From IMG/VR virus record IMGVR_UViG_3300018080_000642, positions 1 through 22,039 of that record: a stretch of 22,039 nt of DNA, one strand, 5' to 3'. The notes under the pieces were generated by a model. It was given only the letters and a program-made list of their open reading frames with translations, was not told the origin of the DNA and did not search any database. The DNA is from a virus. A program made the translations under genes and the position numbers. Positions 16,433-21,801 of the stretch are shown here, piece by piece (position 1 is the first letter of the stretch; every line of letters starts with the position of its first letter).

Positions 16433-16672
16433 TTAAACTACTACCATTACAATACCTGCTGCATTAAGTGGTGCAGCTCCAGTACCATCTGTAGAATAAA
16501 AATCTCCTGGTACTAATCCTCCTGCTACTGCCGCTGCGTTATCAGCATATACATTTTCTGCAGCTTGATTAAGTTTGTTTACTAGTTCATTAAGGTGTCC
16601 GAAACGTGCTAATGTTGCATCAGCATCTTTTTTCAAAAACTTGTCTGGTGAACTTGGAATAAATTTGTTCAT
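16433..16672 (-). CDS. Small fibre-associated protein, 79 aa
   Basis: The first gene of the appendage unit, following a promoter candidate at 16704-16736. The N-terminal half is helical (FGHLNELVNKLNQAAENVY). The C-terminal half is DNAAAVAGGLVPGDFYST followed by a short Ala/Val-rich strand. The segment A-x-x-GGL-x-x-GD-x-Y resembles a C-terminal motif I recall on other phage fibre proteins. It may be a fibre cap, linker or attachment protein. It lies 12 nt before the beta-helix gene and is therefore probably made with it. Confidence 0.6.
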   Translation of the reverse strand: MNKFIPSSPDKFLKKDADATLARFGHLNELVNKLNQAAENVYADNAAAVAGGLVPGDFYSTDGTGAAPLNAAGIVMVVV

Positions 16673-16703
16673 GATTATAATTTTAATAACAATACTATAC
16701 TAT

Positions 16704-16736
16704 ATAATATAGGAAAAAGATTTATATAAAACAAAA
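16704..16736 (-). promoter_or_regulatory. Candidate promoter of the fibre/lysis unit
   Basis: Minus strand TTTTG (16732-16736), 20-nt spacer, then TATATTAT (16704-16711), 31 nt before the ATG at 16672. The spacing fits the Bacteroidota promoter pattern though the -7 box is not perfect. The -33 box overlaps the T-run of the preceding terminator. Confidence 0.45.
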
Positions 16737-16765
16737 AAATCCCCAGGATTACTCCCAGGGATTTT
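16732..16765 (-). terminator. Strong intrinsic terminator after the DUF3310 gene
   Basis: A 30-nt hairpin (16736-16765): AAAATCCCTGGGA pairs with TCCTGGGGATTTT over 13 positions (two G-T wobbles) around a GTAA loop, followed by TTT and GTTTT. It lies 33 nt after the DUF3310 stop and separates the accessory block from the fibre/lysis block. Confidence 0.85.
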
Positions 16766-16797
16766 AACTATGAAAAAAATCAAAGAAGATTGAGAAT

Positions 16798-17022
16798 TTA
16801 TGTGGAGATAGAATCAATCCTCCGTTCCAAATATACTAAAGCTTTTTGTAAATCTTCCTTTTTTGTAGAAATATTTTTCTTTCCGGCTCTAGCTACATAC
16901 TTAATTACGTTACCTAGATAAAAATCTTTGTCCAGATCCCATGCTTCAAGTACATTAAAGACCTCATATGTAGAATCTTTTCCGCCATAGTGGTCAGGTC
17001 TTATGTTATTTGTCTGTGACAT
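16798..17022 (-). CDS. DUF3310 family protein
   Basis: I start at the ATG at 17022 (74 aa; MSQTNNIRPDHYGG), with ATGs at 17028 and 17040 as alternatives that would lengthen the overlap with the previous gene. The motifs of DUF3310 are clear: RPDHYGG, YEVFNVLEAW, and YLGNVIKYVARAGKK followed by EDLQKALVYLERRI. This family is common in phages, often called nucleotide-kinase-like, but its activity is not established. It is the last gene of the accessory unit and is followed by a strong terminator. The recognition is confident; the biochemical role is not. Confidence 0.85.
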   Translation of the reverse strand: MSQTNNIRPDHYGGKDSTYEVFNVLEAWDLDKDFYLGNVIKYVARAGKKNISTKKEDLQKALVYLERRIDSIST

Positions 17023-17299
17023 GCTCATAAGTTTTTTCAAATATCTTTTCTTGACAAGGATAGAACTCTCCTTCTACACCTTTAATTATATAAGAATCTA
17101 ATGGAGCTATCATATTACCCTCAAGTGTCTTAATAATCAAATCCCAAGTCTTTTCATTTACATAAAAATTACTTGTACCTTTTGGCTCAAAATAATTCTC
17201 TGAATCCTTGTGACCTAAAAAGCTAAACATCTCTTGAAGATTGTCACCCTTCCACTGAAGAGCTTGGATAACAACAGGTTTCTTTCTATAAAAAGCCAT
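17006..17299 (-). CDS. Conserved phage protein, 97 aa
   Basis: Starts MAFYRKKPVVIQALQW and ends with GVEGEFYPCQEKIFEKTYEHV. The pattern of an N-terminal RKKPVVI-x-A-x-x-W strand, a central TLEG segment, and a C-terminal GE-F-YPC-x-x-x-IFEKTYE is one I recall as a widespread short family in phages and prophages of unknown function. The whole family-typical length is present. It starts 2 nt after the GroES-like gene stop and overlaps the DUF3310 gene by 17 nt. No catalytic residues can be named. Confidence 0.7.
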   Translation of the reverse strand: MAFYRKKPVVIQALQWKGDNLQEMFSFLGHKDSENYFEPKGTSNFYVNEKTWDLIIKTLEGNMIAPLDSYIIKGVEGEFYPCQEKIFEKTYEHVTDK

Positions 17300-17301
17300 A
17301 A

Positions 17302-17574
17302 TTACCAGATTATTGCAATATCACGCTCATTAATTAAAAACATTACAGAGTCATTAATACGTACTTTCTCCGCACTACTTAGTGCAAACTCATGTACATA
17401 AACATTATCTCCTTCTGTAACATCTTCAACTGCAGTTCCAACAGCATATACTTCCAGTACACCAAGCTTACTAGCATACTCATTACGTAATTGAGCTTCT
17501 GTTTCTTCAGTAAGTTCAATACCTGTATTTTTTAATTCTGGTGCCTTAAGAAGCACTCTTGTTCCGCGAAGCAT
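17302..17574 (-). CDS. GroES-like co-chaperonin
   Basis: Start chosen at the ATG at 17574 (90 aa), one base after the upstream stop (TGA-A-ATG); an ATG at 17592 would add six residues. The GroES layout is visible: RGTRVLLKAP (first strand), a variable loop with NTGIEL where GroES has its GroEL-binding mobile loop and GG-I-V/I-L, LEVYAVGTAV and VTEGDNVYVHEF (GroES: vVavG... VkvGDkVlf), and the C-terminal INERDIAIIW (GroES: ESDILAIV). Length matches GroES (~97 aa). It would cap the host GroEL to fold phage proteins such as capsid or fibre proteins, as T4 gp31 does. No phage GroEL is seen here. Confidence 0.7.
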   Translation of the reverse strand: MLRGTRVLLKAPELKNTGIELTEETEAQLRNEYASKLGVLEVYAVGTAVEDVTEGDNVYVHEFALSSAEKVRINDSVMFLINERDIAIIW

Positions 17575-17575
17575 T

Positions 17576-17839
17576 TCAAATCCCTTCTCCATTTTCTGTA
17601 TAGTGTTTATATGTTAATACTTTTTCTACTGCTGAGGATGCATTAATAATCTGGCTTGTTGCATTGTCAAACAACAAACTCTTAATAGGTGATCTATTAT
17701 CCTCATAGTTTTTTCTCATTATCTCTGCAACTTCTGCAAATAGATGCTTAATCTTTTCTACATCATTTGAAGGTGGATAGCTTACGTCCACTTGCAAGAG
17801 ATCTTCTCCAAAGCTTGGTACTTTTGTCTCCTTTATCAT
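17576..17839 (-). CDS. Small helical protein, possible Acb2/Tad1-type nucleotide sponge
   Basis: Start chosen at the ATG at 17839 (87 aa), one base after the previous stop (TAA-A-ATG); an ATG at 17869 would add ten residues. After a short N-terminus comes VSYPPSNDVEKIKHLFAEVA, a long first helix, a break at DNRSP, then a second helix KSLLFDNATSQIINASSAVEK. A Pro-initiated helical hairpin of this length with small residues (Ala/Asn/Ser) in the second helix resembles the Acb2/Tad1 hairpin domain, whose members bind cyclic nucleotide signals of CBASS and Thoeris. This is resemblance in layout only; the key binding residues cannot be confirmed by eye. Otherwise it is a hypothetical helical protein. 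Confidence 0.4.
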   Translation of the reverse strand: MIKETKVPSFGEDLLQVDVSYPPSNDVEKIKHLFAEVAEIMRKNYEDNRSPIKSLLFDNATSQIINASSAVEKVLTYKHYTENGEGI

Positions 17840-17840
17840 T

Positions 17841-18221
17841 TTATTTGTTTTTACTATAGAATATTTCAAAAGCTGTTGATCTTATTATTGCTATCAAAGC
17901 AGTAATAATAAAACTTAACCAGAACCCCTCAAAGACTCTAGTCAATATTATAAACAACGCTATATCTAGTGCTCTGTTTCTAAACCACTTCATAAGGTGC
18001 CATCCATCTGTTAAGAATACAAATACTGTTGTACTACCTGGAAACTTAGGTCCGAACTTGGGACAACCATCTTTCCATTTATTCATCCAAGAAAACTTTG
18101 GATTCCAAAACTGCTGATTGCATTTTTTAAAAATACTTTCATCAATCTTAAATTGAAGAACATCCATAGCTCCCTCAAAGATTCCATAAAAGACAAACAG
18201 TATAAGAACTACTCCTATCAT
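17841..18221 (-). CDS. Membrane protein, 126 aa, conserved-looking
   Basis: An N-terminal membrane helix (about 1-18), a soluble middle containing FWNPKFSWMNKWKDGCPKFG and FPGSTTVFVFLTDGWHLMKW, and hydrophobic C-terminal stretches (about 85-118). The middle segment, with Asn-Pro-x-x-Ser-Trp and FPGS-T-x-FVFLTD-x-WH, is one I recall from unnamed Bacteroidota membrane proteins, so it may be acquired from a host. It overlaps the preceding membrane-protein gene by 4 nt (ATGA). Function unknown; a role at the host envelope, such as superinfection exclusion, is only a guess. Confidence 0.65.
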   Translation of the reverse strand: MIGVVLILFVFYGIFEGAMDVLQFKIDESIFKKCNQQFWNPKFSWMNKWKDGCPKFGPKFPGSTTVFVFLTDGWHLMKWFRNRALDIALFIILTRVFEGFWLSFIITALIAIIRSTAFEIFYSKNK

Positions 18222-18427
18222 ACATTCTTAATAAAGAAATACAAACTTCCTGACAAAGCATACAGTAATATCAACTGCAGAATGATAGCTAACCACTCTA
18301 CTCCATCTCCCCATAGTTGCATAAAAGCAGATATTCCCCCCATAGGTATGTGAAATCCAATATTAAATGCTAGAGTGATGAGCACAAGCAAACCTTTAAA
18401 GGCGCGTGTTTCTGTCCAATGATTCAT
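18218..18427 (-). CDS. Small two-helix membrane protein, 69 aa
   Basis: I start at the ATG at 18427 (MNHWTETRAFK), which follows the AAAACCAACA leader; a longer reading from a TTG at 18472 would run through the promoter. Two membrane helices are visible at about 12-31 and 44-66, separated by a Gly-rich loop (PMGGISAFMQLWGDG). It is the first gene of the accessory block and overlaps the next membrane protein by 4 nt, so the two may act together in the inner membrane. Not recognised. Confidence 0.65.
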   Translation of the reverse strand: MNHWTETRAFKGLLVLITLAFNIGFHIPMGGISAFMQLWGDGVEWLAIILQLILLYALSGSLYFFIKNV

Positions 18428-18430
18428 AAT

Positions 18431-18440
18431 TGTTGGTTTT
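18431..18440 (-). promoter_or_regulatory. AAAACCAACA leader element of the accessory block
   Basis: Minus-strand AAAACCAACA, 3 nt before the ATG at 18427; the third copy of the element also found at 1297-1306 and 4281-4290. Confidence 0.4.
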
Positions 18441-18443
18441 CGG

Positions 18444-18474
18444 CTAATATACAAATATTCTTTTAAACACAAAA
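18444..18474 (-). promoter_or_regulatory. Candidate promoter of the accessory block
   Basis: Minus strand TTTTG (18470-18474), 18-nt spacer, TATATTAG (18444-18451), 16 nt before the ATG at 18427. Fits the Bacteroidota spacing reasonably. The -33 box lies in the 3' arm of the hairpin ending the previous unit, as also seen at 16732. Confidence 0.4.
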
Positions 18475-18501
18475 GGGAGCTTACTTAAAAACCCCCTTTT
18501 G
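18470..18501 (-). terminator. Hairpin terminator after the glycan cassette
   Basis: Minus strand CAAAAGGG pairs with CCCTTTTG around a long loop, extendable by a G-T and a G-C pair. The following T content (TGTTTAAAAG) is weak, so termination may be partial. It lies 25 nt after the acyltransferase stop. Confidence 0.5.
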
Positions 18502-18526
18502 CATCAATTAACCTAATTTAAACAAC

Positions 18527-19090
18527 TTAAAGTTCTTCAAATATAATGTTTTTTTCTAAATCTTTAAGTTTTTCAGATCTTTGTTTTAGAACTTTTGCAG
18601 GAGAGCCAACTAAAATAGAATACTGTTTGAAGCTTTTAGTAATCAAACAATTTGCACCAGCAGCTACTCCTTCATGCAGATGGACTCCTGGTAATATTAC
18701 AGTACTTGCTCCAATAACTACATGCTTATCTAAAGTAACTGCTTTTGATATAGTGTTTCTAAATTTATCTGGAACCGTTGGATTAGTTAAGTAGTTTCCA
18801 GAGTAGTCAGCTGTAGATGAATATATAGAAACTCTAGAGGATAAGCCAGAAAAGTCTTTTAGCACTATTCTTTCAGCTCCGATAAGCAAACAGTAGCAAG
18901 CAATATGTACATAACAACCAATACTAATACCTCCGGTTCCAGCAGATAATATACAGAAATCATCTATTCTTACATTATCACCTATTTCAATATTACCTGG
19001 ATTATATATACTAGTCTTCTTAGATATAAGGACATTTTTACCATAAGACTTAAGACCTAAACTTTCTAGTTCAGTAGAATTATAATACAT
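18527..19090 (-). CDS. Hexapeptide-repeat acyltransferase (LbH fold)
   Basis: 187 aa with the [LIV]-G-x-x hexapeptide pattern of left-handed beta-helix acyltransferases: IEIGDNVRIDDFCIL, ISIGCYVHIACYCLL, then a loop and VVIGASTVILPGVHLHEGVA, ending with the typical GSPAKVLKQRS motif. Such enzymes transfer acetyl or related groups from acyl-CoA to sugars or sugar nucleotides, usually as trimers. It directly follows a DegT-type aminotransferase gene with an 11-nt overlap, the pairing seen in N-acetylated amino-sugar pathways (aminotransferase then N-acetyltransferase, as in dTDP-Fuc3NAc synthesis). The substrate is unknown. Last gene of the cassette. Confidence 0.85.
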   Translation of the reverse strand: MYYNSTELESLGLKSYGKNVLISKKTSIYNPGNIEIGDNVRIDDFCILSAGTGGISIGCYVHIACYCLLIGAERIVLKDFSGLSSRVSIYSSTADYSGNYLTNPTVPDKFRNTISKAVTLDKHVVIGASTVILPGVHLHEGVAAGANCLITKSFKQYSILVGSPAKVLKQRSEKLKDLEKNIIFEEL

Positions 19091-19694
19091 AAATAGGATA
19101 TTTTGATAAGTCTGGATAAGATAGCTCTATATCTGGGTTCTGCTTCTTACTTCCGTCTTGATTATAAAATTGGGCCATTTGTTGTATGCCTCTAGTAGCT
19201 AGTTCAGGAATCATATAAAAGTTCCAGCCTAGCATATCAAAGTTATCATCATGGTAAGAGCATTCATTTCTTCCACTAAACCTAGCTCTTTTAAACCACT
19301 CATATGCTGCATGATCATCAGTAAGTATAGCTCCTCCTTTAGATAGTTTCAAATGTTTATAAGCCCCAGTAAAAGATAAACACATATGTGTTCCTGGTAT
19401 ATACATATCTGCAGTAAATCTTAGTGCAGAGTCCCAGACCTTTGTTGGTTTCAATTGATAGGCTCCTTGAAAACCACCCTCTATAAACTTTACTTTTCCA
19501 CCAGCATGAATAATCTCACAAGGAACTGATGGATATGTTCTTGATGGTATAGAAACTTCTATATCTTTAATACCCTCATACATTAACCCTAAAAATAAAG
19601 CATTACTCAAGCTATCTATACAGATCACATAAGGAGCCCCTGTATATTCTGAAAGTATTTTTTCAAACTCTTTGGTTGTATTGTGTGGATTCAT
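19080..19694 (-). CDS. Shortened DegT/DnrJ/EryC1/StrS-type sugar aminotransferase
   Basis: 204 aa against about 370 for the family. The N-terminal large domain matches: FEKILSEYTGAPYVICIDSL (family FE..FA.Y.G...av...SgT.AL), VWDSALRF at 87-93 (PLP-ring Asp88 equivalent), SFTGAYKHLKLSKGGAI at 107-122 with Lys113 in the place of the PLP Schiff-base lysine (family S-F...K-N-L...GEGG), and MLGWNFYMIPELATRGIQQM at 154-173 (family LG.N.RM...QAA.G..QL). It then ends after a short tail, without the C-terminal domain. The stop is a true TAA, with the next gene overlapping, so this is a compact phage form rather than a frameshift. It should make amino-sugar nucleotides if active. Confidence 0.8.
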   Translation of the reverse strand: MNPHNTTKEFEKILSEYTGAPYVICIDSLSNALFLGLMYEGIKDIEVSIPSRTYPSVPCEIIHAGGKVKFIEGGFQGAYQLKPTKVWDSALRFTADMYIPGTHMCLSFTGAYKHLKLSKGGAILTDDHAAYEWFKRARFSGRNECSYHDDNFDMLGWNFYMIPELATRGIQQMAQFYNQDGSKKQNPDIELSYPDLSKYPIYVL

Positions 19695-20335
19695 TACTTA
19701 AGTTTTGTCAGCTTTTTTGTTTCACCATCATATATATCACCTGCAGTATCAGGAGGAAGACCTCCTAAGTACTCAATAAAATGATCTTTGCTGTAAAATC
19801 TTTTAGGATAATGAAACATGGTAAAATGATATCTGCACCATCTAACTTCTCCTGGTGGATTTACTGTATGGGCTCCTAGTGTATAATTAATTTCACCTAT
19901 AGACTTTCTAAACATAAGAGACTTACAATACCAAGGGTGTAATCTACCATAAGTAAACTCTCTAGGATCGGAACTATCAGTTCCTACCATGTTGTAACCT
20001 TTAAACTTTATCACATCATAATCTTCTATTGAAGCTAAGTCCGCTAAACTAATATTTATCAATTCATCTTGATCAACAACTATTATCCACTCAGCTTCAG
20101 AATTTTTCCAAGAGTTATTTCTAATATCATTTACTGAAATAGCTTTAGGTTCCTCAAAATCACAATCTATAACTTCACATCCCCTACTCCTACAGTAGTC
20201 TCCAGTCTCATCAGTAGAATTATCATTAAAAATATTTATCCTACATCCAGGAAACCTTTCCTGATAATGATCTAAAAACATAGGCAGTATATGCATGCCA
20301 TTATACGCTGGAACAAAAATCTCTACTTTATTCAT
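19694..20335 (-). CDS. Family 2 glycosyltransferase
   Basis: 213 aa from the ATG at 20335 (MNKVEIFVPAYNG); an ATG two codons upstream is also possible, and longer readings only overlap the upstream gene. GT-A family 2 features: IFVPAYNG (nucleotide-binding start), IFNDNSTDET at 35-44 (family v.DD.STD.T), and VVDQDEL at 86-92 with the D-x-D-type metal site (Asp88, Asp90). The C-terminal part has RYHFTMFHYPKRF, like the HY motif of Glyco_tranf_2_4-type enzymes. It would transfer a sugar from a nucleotide donor to a host glycan, phage protein or DNA base. TAATG overlap links it to the aminotransferase gene. Confidence 0.85.
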   Translation of the reverse strand: MNKVEIFVPAYNGMHILPMFLDHYQERFPGCRINIFNDNSTDETGDYCRSRGCEVIDCDFEEPKAISVNDIRNNSWKNSEAEWIIVVDQDELINISLADLASIEDYDVIKFKGYNMVGTDSSDPREFTYGRLHPWYCKSLMFRKSIGEINYTLGAHTVNPPGEVRWCRYHFTMFHYPKRFYSKDHFIEYLGGLPPDTAGDIYDGETKKLTKLK

Positions 20336-20960
20336 TGTCATAAAACATTCTGTTAGAATTTTCTGTATGCCACTTTTCATGAAGCTCTGAGTTAAACTCA
20401 TCCTTATTAACCAAATAATCTGGTCTTTCAGGAAACTCCTCTGTGACAAAACTTGGCTCATACCATCTCACCCTATTATTAGGCTGTACAGCAATCTGTC
20501 CATTATCCAACAATATTATATGATGACTTTTATGCTCCATAGGATCCTCGGACAATGTGATATCACAATTCATATCATTACTCCCCCAATTAATTGTACT
20601 ATGATATTCCCCCGGATACCATTTATGATCTTTCATATAAACATCAACTCTTGAGCTACTTAAATAACCCAACTTAATAACAGTAAAATTATAAGAGAAA
20701 CAATTCCACAATTGCAAATAATGAAAAGGTAAATCAGTTTCTGGCAACTCTGGTTTAGTCAACAAAGCATGAGGTGGAAGCTTATCACGCAATACACCGT
20801 TATCAAGTAGAACCTGAAACAACAAATTGCTATCTGGCATACACCTAACTGAAACTATTACTGCAGGACTAAACTCACCGTGCCCTTTCTTACCTTGATA
20901 CATATACTCATTCCGCACAAAAACTTTCATGGGAAAGAAGTTACTTTCTATATAAGCCAT
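20328..20960 (-). CDS. Unknown conserved-looking protein at the head of the glycan cassette, 210 aa
   Basis: Start taken at the ATG at 20960 (MAYIESNFFPMK), since the longer reading uses a TTG at 20975 inside the TATATTTG box. The protein is soluble and beta-rich: an N-terminal part with FSPAVIVSVRCMPDS and VLLDNGVLRDKLP, and a C-terminal part with HIILLDNGQIAVQPNNRVRW followed by EPSFVTEEFPERPDY. The -LDNG- segment repeats (about 59 and 152), perhaps two related small domains. I recall similar proteins in marine phages without function. It overlaps the glycosyltransferase start by 8 nt, so a partner role in the same pathway is plausible. Confidence 0.6.
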   Translation of the reverse strand: MAYIESNFFPMKVFVRNEYMYQGKKGHGEFSPAVIVSVRCMPDSNLLFQVLLDNGVLRDKLPPHALLTKPELPETDLPFHYLQLWNCFSYNFTVIKLGYLSSSRVDVYMKDHKWYPGEYHSTINWGSNDMNCDITLSEDPMEHKSHHIILLDNGQIAVQPNNRVRWYEPSFVTEEFPERPDYLVNKDEFNSELHEKWHTENSNRMFYDNE

Positions 20961-20964
20961 ACCA

Positions 20965-20997
20965 CAAATATACAATTAACTTCCACACCCTACACAA
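20965..20997 (-). promoter_or_regulatory. Possible promoter before the glycan cassette
   Basis: Minus strand TATATTTG (20965-20972) matches TAnnTTTG exactly and lies 4 nt before the ATG at 20960, with TTG (20995-20997) about 22 nt upstream. A transcript would be nearly leaderless, so this may be chance. It overlaps the end of the 55-aa gene. Confidence 0.3.
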
Positions 20998-21143
20998 TCA
21001 ATATGACTATCTGTAGGTTTAACACCATTAACCTTCATTTGAAGATTATGGATCTTATCCTTTATCTCCATATCCTGAAACATATCACCAGTAAGCTGAC
21101 TCTCCAACTCCTCTATCTCCTTTAACAACTCTTTCTTATCCAT
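20976..21143 (-). CDS. 55-aa CxxC-tailed protein, first leftward gene
   Basis: A complete frame from the ATG at 21143 to TAA at 20976-20978. The N-terminal ~40 residues form a charged helix or coiled coil (KKELLKEIEELESQL), and the C-terminus ends with HIDCVGCGS, one CxxC that could bind zinc by pairing between two chains. It is the first gene left of the divergent junction and lies 15 nt before the 210-aa gene. The same C-terminal form is one I recall from other Bacteroidota phage peptides. Function unknown; a small dimeric zinc-binding adaptor is possible. Confidence 0.65.
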   Translation of the reverse strand: MDKKELLKEIEELESQLTGDMFQDMEIKDKIHNLQMKVNGVKPTDSHIDCVGCGS

Positions 21144-21177
21144 AATAAAACATTTTGATTAGAATACAATTTACAAA

Positions 21178-21202
21178 TTTGCGGGGACACATCCCAAGCA
21201 AA
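21178..21202. repeat. Imperfect hairpin upstream of the leftward genes
   Basis: TTTGC and GCAAA enclose a GGGG...TCCC pairing with a small bulge. It lies about 35 nt upstream of the ATG at 21143, in the 208-nt divergent gap (21144-21351). It could be a leader structure or a protein-binding site. Confidence 0.35.
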
Positions 21203-21259
21203 ATGAATTTAGGGGTAAATAAAAATAGTAAGTTAGAGATTCTGTTGGGTCCTATGCTA

Positions 21260-21277
21260 AAAAGCCCCCGGGCTTTT
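21260..21277. terminator. Perfect hairpin AAAAGCCC-CC-GGGCTTTT, possibly bidirectional
   Basis: Perfect 8-bp arms with A- and T-rich flanks on both sides, so it could terminate in either direction (TTTTCTT on the plus strand, TTTTT on the minus strand). It is oddly placed in a divergent gap, where no gene is seen ending. Confidence 0.55.
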
Positions 21278-21304
21278 CTTCATCAGGGGTACCCCCTTAT
21301 GAAG
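21278..21304. repeat. 27-nt inverted repeat with GGGGTACCCC core
   Basis: CTTCAT and ATGAAG arms flank AGGGG/CCCCT, with one mismatch on each side of the arms and a GGGGTACCCC core. It abuts the preceding hairpin and ends 10 nt before the first CTAACCCTT element. Candidate operator or origin-associated structure. Confidence 0.5.
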
Positions 21305-21313
21305 CTAAAGAGA

Positions 21314-21328
21314 CTAACCCTTTTATAA
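21314..21328 (+). promoter_or_regulatory. CTAACCCTT element 1
   Basis: CTAACCCTTTTATAA, starting 38 nt before the ATG at 21352. Identical over 15 nt to element 3 and over the first 9 nt to element 2. Probable early promoter or leader element. Confidence 0.55.
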
Positions 21329-21351
21329 CTATAAATATAAAATTTATAGCT

Positions 21352-21570
21352 ATGAAAAGAATTAGAGTTTACTACGCAAACATCTGTGATCACAAAGGCA
21401 AGCCTGTGTTCTCTACAAAAGTTTATGCAAGCAACAGACAAGCTGCTGCAGTTGCATTGAATCTTATAGATAAGATTCCTCCTGCAATGTCCTTTAGCAT
21501 CCACTTCAGAGAAGTGACTACCAAAGAAATAGCTGAGCTCCTTAACGGAGTTCAGCATTTTTTTTCCTAA
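21352..21570 (+). CDS. Small rightward protein, 72 aa, unknown
   Basis: Starts MKRIRVYYANICDHKGKP, with two probable beta strands, then a helix (SNRQAAAVALNLIDKIP) and a last strand before a C-terminal helix (TTKEIAELLNGV), an alpha/beta layout like small adaptor proteins. Preferred over the overlapping minus-strand frame because it has an ATG, the shared upstream element at fixed distance, and a terminator on the same strand. The terminator hairpin lies within the last codons, and the stop TAA at 21568-21570 is part of the next CTAACCC element. Function unknown; its position suggests early expression. Confidence 0.6.
   Translation: MKRIRVYYANICDHKGKPVFSTKVYASNRQAAAVALNLIDKIPPAMSFSIHFREVTTKEIAELLNGVQHFFS
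21532..21565 (+). terminator. Intrinsic terminator inside the end of the 72-aa gene
   Basis: GCTGAGCTCC pairs with GGAGTTCAGC over 10 positions (one G-T wobble) around TTAAC (21532-21556), followed by an eight-T run at 21558-21565. The stop codon of the gene is at 21568-21570, after the T-run, so RNA ending within the T-run would lack it. Confidence 0.75.
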
Positions 21571-21579
21571 CCCTTATAT
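21567..21579 (+). promoter_or_regulatory. CTAACCCTT element 2
   Basis: CTAACCCTTATAT, starting exactly 38 nt before the ATG at 21605, the same distance as element 1. It contains the stop codon of the 72-aa gene and follows its terminator directly. Confidence 0.5.
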
Positions 21580-21604
21580 TAATGAAAATTCAAAATTTTA
21601 CATT

Positions 21605-21739
21605 ATGAAAAATAAATCTAATGCATTGAGAATAGCAAAGGCTAATCACAAGAAGAATGGTGCACTTCTACCTGAGAGACAAAGACTAGCTTTGAAACTC
21701 ATGAAGAAGTTTCCAAAAGTAACTTTAGAACTAAAGTAA
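21605..21739 (+). CDS. Small basic protein, 44 aa
   Basis: A complete 44-codon frame: MKNKSNALRIAKANHKKNG, then LLPERQRLALKLMKKFPKV and LELK before TAA. It is strongly basic and helical, so a nucleic-acid-binding or host-protein-binding peptide is plausible. It has its own CTAACCCTT element upstream and its own terminator downstream. The last codons and the stop fall in a 17-bp tandem duplication. Function unknown. Confidence 0.6.
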   Translation: MKNKSNALRIAKANHKKNGALLPERQRLALKLMKKFPKVTLELK

Positions 21740-21752
21740 CTTTAGGACTAAA
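21719..21752 (+). repeat. 17-bp tandem duplication at the end of the 44-aa gene
   Basis: GTAACTTTAGAACTAAA (21719-21735) is followed directly by GTAACTTTAGGACTAAA (21736-21752), one mismatch, then GTAA. Each unit contains the palindrome CTTTAG-NN-CTAAAG. The stop codon of the 44-aa gene (21737-21739) lies in the second copy. Confidence 0.8.
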
Positions 21753-21759
21753 GTAAAAG

Positions 21760-21786
21760 AGGGCTTAGGCCCTTTTTCTTTTTTTT
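21760..21786 (+). terminator. Intrinsic terminator after the 44-aa gene
   Basis: AGGGC-TTAG-GCCCT stem-loop (21760-21773) followed by TTTTCTTTTTTTT. It sits 20 nt after the stop codon. Confidence 0.8.
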
Positions 21787-21801
21787 GCTAACAAAAAAAG
21801 G

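Noticed and set aside
21283-21558. A 91-aa minus-strand frame opposite the 72-aa rightward gene
   Set aside because: The plus-strand frame has the shared upstream element, an ATG and a same-strand terminator; the minus frame is Cys/Ser-rich without a leader and overlaps the inverted repeats.
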